A stretch of DNA of 6,510 nt from Ruminococcus_G sp050944415 (GTDB lineage Bacteria > Bacillota > Clostridia > Lachnospirales > Lachnospiraceae). The position numbers and the translations under genes are program-made. The first letter of the stretch is position 1; each line of letters opens with the position of its first letter. The stretch spans positions 1 through 6,510 of the forward strand of contig JBMNRA010000097.1 of the NCBI GenBank assembly GCA_050944415.1, given 5' to 3'. Positions 5,485-6,510 of the stretch are shown in pieces. The notes beneath the pieces were generated by a model. That model was not told the origin of the DNA and did no database searches. It saw only the letters and a program-made list of their open reading frames with translations.

Positions 5485-5518
5485 AGCGCATTCCTCCTGT
5501 CGTTTCTATCATAGCACA
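5485..5518 (-). promoter_or_regulatory. Ribosome binding site and possible -10 of the ATPase gene, with a direct repeat
   Basis: On the minus strand AGGAGG lies eight bases before ATG 5484. A -10-like TATGAT (complement of 5508-5513) sits upstream; its -35 is weak. The plus-strand sequence TTCTATCATAGC-ACA at 5504-5518 repeats TTCTATCATAGC-GCA at 5476-5490 with one mismatch, so the -10 region and the start-codon region are near-identical copies 28 bases apart. Confidence 0.5.
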
Positions 5519-5534
5519 AATTCTCGAAGTAATA

Positions 5535-5562
5535 AAGTTTATGCTGTTGAAAGCACAAACTT
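5535..5562. repeat. Imperfect inverted repeat upstream of the ATPase gene
   Basis: AAGTTT-A-TGCT (5535-5545) and AGCA-C-AAACTT (5552-5562) form a 10-bp stem with one A/C mismatch and a 6-base loop. There is no strong U-tract on either strand, so it is a poor terminator. Its place just upstream of the ATPase promoter suggests an operator or a leftover 3' hairpin of the terminase transcript. Confidence 0.4.
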
Positions 5563-5587
5563 ATAATTTTCGACAAAAAATGCACTG

Positions 5588-5952
5588 TCAGATGGACAAC
5601 AGACTCAGGCTGTCATAAACCGAAGCTCCCGTATCGTTGCCGCAACGGATGGTGTGAGGGGACATATCTTTAAAGCCCTGCCCGAAGGGAACCACCGTAA
5701 AGCCCATGCCTTCCAGGTTCTGCACCATCTGCACAGCGCCCCTGCGATCAAAGGCGATTTCCCGGATGTTAAAATTCTCACCGAGTCTTTCGATGAATTT
5801 TTCAATGTAGCCGTAATGTACCACGTTGCCCTCTGTAGTCATCAGCGTCCCCTGGCGCTCCCACAGGTTATAGGGGCCATGGTCGCGCCGGACACGGAGC
5901 TCCAGTGTTTCTTCCGGTATCCAGAAATAGGGCGGGACAGATCCAGTCCGCC
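5588..5952 (-). pseudogene. Phage terminase large subunit, C-terminal (nuclease) part with internal deletions
   Basis: Terminase large subunit packages phage DNA; its C-terminal domain is the headful or cos nuclease. The minus strand shows GGLDLS (5935-5952, carrying the conserved nuclease Asp), then in another frame PPYFWIPEETLELRVRRDHG, PYNLWERQGTLMTTEGNVVH, YGYIEKFIERLGENFNIREI, AFDRRGAVQMVQNLEGMGF, TVVPFGQGFKDMSP and finally IRCGNDTGASVYDS to TGA 5588-5590. This C-terminus is the family's natural end. Two deletions are visible: an out-of-frame one between GGLDLS and PPYFW (near 5925-5935), and an in-frame one of several dozen residues at MSP|HTIRCG (near 5651-5659), where the family normally continues with PTKELM and a nuclease-domain segment. 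The whole ATPase half is missing. An ATG at 5842 opens an 84-codon ORF but is internal to the original gene. It lies upstream of portal B in the canonical order, split from it by the ATPase gene. Confidence 0.88.
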
Positions 5953-6127
5953 GTGTTCTGGTTATGTGAGGAGGCGAAAAAGAACCAGCTCAAATTTCCT
6001 TTACCAAAACGGGGCACGGAATTTCAGCAGAAATCTCAAACGGGCAAAGGCAAACCGGGAGAAGCATTTTTCCGATGAACCGATAGACGATCTTCTTGAA
6101 CTTTTAGCGGAAGGTCTTACTCTTTGA
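5953..6127 (+). pseudogene. Unidentified plus-strand reading frames right of the terminase remnant
   Basis: Two overlapping plus-strand frames look protein-like. One reads SAVFWLCEEAKKNQLKFPLP through about 6055 and stops at TGA 6052-6054. The other reads NGARNFSRNLKRAKANREKH, then FSDEPIDDLLELLAEGLTL, to TGA 6125-6127. The charged, helical second piece ends like a natural C-terminus. They may be one gene split by a frameshift near 5985-5995, or only the second may be real. I do not recognise a family, and no start or ribosome binding site is seen. The adjoining antisense part of the open frame (5654-5952) is only the shadow of the terminase remnant. Confidence 0.3.
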
Positions 6128-6221
6128 CTTCCGGTACACTTGGACGGATGGGGAAATCGCAGCCAGAATGGAAGTGTGTGGTTTTTGCCTTGAAATAAGA
6201 TAACGGCAGAATATTATTTTT

Positions 6222-6274
6222 CGGATGCCAGACGTATTCCGCAGGAAAAGCGGAGAACTGTGATCCGGCATCCG
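6222..6274. repeat. Nested stem-loop (possible structured RNA)
   Basis: CGGATGCC (6222-6229) pairs perfectly with GGCATCCG (6267-6274). Inside, TCCGC (6238-6242) pairs with GCGGA (6250-6254) around a 7-base loop. The two stems are separated by internal loops of 8 and 12 bases. There is no T-tract after the outer stem on either strand (the minus strand is followed by AAAAATAATA), so it is not a standard terminator. On the minus strand it starts 24 bases after the stop of the 26-codon membrane ORF, so it could form the 3' untranslated region of that transcript. I do not recognise a known riboswitch or ncRNA family. Confidence 0.5.
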
Positions 6275-6298
6275 GTAGAAAAGATATCAGGAGCAGCG

Positions 6299-6379
6299 TT
6301 AAAATAATGCAGTAATCCCTATTACAAGCAGTGTAATGATTCCGCCTGCTCTAAGTACATACATCAGATATCCGGGCAT
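6299..6379 (-). CDS. Small hydrophobic membrane peptide (26 residues)
   Basis: ATG 6379 opens a 26-codon frame ending at TAA 6299-6301. It begins MPGYLMYVLRAGG and continues IITLLVIGITALF, a single hydrophobic segment of about 12-13 residues after an Arg and a Gly-Gly hinge, and could insert in the membrane. GAGGAG (complement of 6388-6393) lies eight bases before the ATG, and a TATAAT (complement of 6396-6401) lies just beyond it. I do not recognise a family. Small single-pass peptides like this act as regulators of membrane complexes, as type I toxins, or have no known role. The gene would be missed by usual length cut-offs. The strong ribosome binding site and clean hydrophobic pattern support it; the short length limits certainty. 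Confidence 0.5.
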   Translation of the reverse strand: MPGYLMYVLRAGGIITLLVIGITALF

Positions 6380-6395
6380 ATAGATTTCTCCTCGT

Positions 6396-6401
6396 ATTAT
6401 A
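6396..6401 (-). promoter_or_regulatory. Possible -10 element before the 26-residue membrane peptide
   Basis: The minus strand has a perfect TATAAT 17 bases before the ATG, but no convincing -35 at 16-18 bases and it would leave a leader of only about ten bases. The AT-rich stretch 6396-6420 also contains TATAAA further upstream, so the true promoter position is unclear. Confidence 0.3.
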
Positions 6402-6510
6402 TAGTAGTAGTATTTATAGACCCTCTCCAAGGTCTGTATGCTATACTGTTTGGAGATACTGTGGATTGGTTTGTTTCTCCTACCACTTGATGGTTTTGTA
6501 AAGGCTCCAA
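6402..6510. other. Right-end intergenic stretch without a recognisable gene
   Basis: No gene is recognised here. A short hairpin, AGACC (6418-6422) with GGTCT (6431-6435), encloses CTCTCCAA; it lacks a T-tract and may be chance. Confidence 0.3.

Noticed and set aside
5654..5952. Plus-strand open frame across the terminase remnant
   Set aside because: It is antisense to conserved terminase sequence; only its tail beyond about 5953 could be independent.
1..6510. CRISPR array, tRNA or rRNA
   Set aside because: No regularly spaced repeats, no cloverleaf or CCA-type ends and no rRNA-like stretches were seen on either strand.

Overview
The window looks like a decaying, mosaic mobile-element region from a Gram-positive Clostridia genome, most likely a Lachnospiraceae-type gut Firmicute. 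The basis is purine-rich AGGAGG-type ribosome binding sites, the style of the phage proteins (HK97-type capsid, portal and terminase), a large-serine-recombinase N-terminus starting MELSRNITVIP, and a DUF4143-type ATPase. This placement comes from protein character, not from a database search.

Layout, left to right. Positions 1-345 hold three gene scraps: the N-terminal part of what is probably an ISLre2/UPF0236 transposase (minus), a 41-residue piece of an HK97-type major capsid protein (plus), and the last ~38 residues of an unidentified protein (plus). Positions 392-1078 encode a serine beta-lactamase-like hydrolase that lost its C-terminal part when it was joined to the 3' end of another gene (to 1251). 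A serine recombinase overlaps that gene end and stops right after its catalytic core (1238-1663). Positions 1751-2423 hold the best-preserved unit: a Phd/YefM antitoxin and RelE/ParE toxin operon (minus) with promoter, palindromic operator and terminator. Portal gene A (2463-3389, plus) and portal gene B (about 3480-4072, minus) face each other tail to tail. They are different portal homologues, both C-terminally truncated, and their internal deletions are complementary. Positions 4165-5484 (minus) carry an AAA ATPase/DUF4143 gene that is complete except for an in-frame amber stop at codon 21, just before the Walker A motif. Positions 5588-5952 (minus) are the C-terminal part of a phage terminase large subunit with at least two internal deletions. 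The right end holds an unidentified plus-strand reading frame, a nested stem-loop (6222-6274) and a 26-codon membrane-peptide ORF (6299-6379, minus) with a good ribosome binding site.

How the parts relate. On the minus strand the order terminase, (ATPase), portal B matches the canonical head-gene order of an HK97-type phage, with the ATPase gene between terminase and portal. Portal A and the capsid scrap lie on the other strand and come from a different, less GC-rich relative, so at least two phage sources are represented. No virion could be made from these genes. The only system that looks functional is the toxin-antitoxin operon; the 26-residue membrane peptide may also be expressed. I did not find a convincing novel multi-gene system. 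The notable signals are the amber stop in an otherwise intact ATPase, the repeated internal deletions in phage genes, and two structured intergenic elements.
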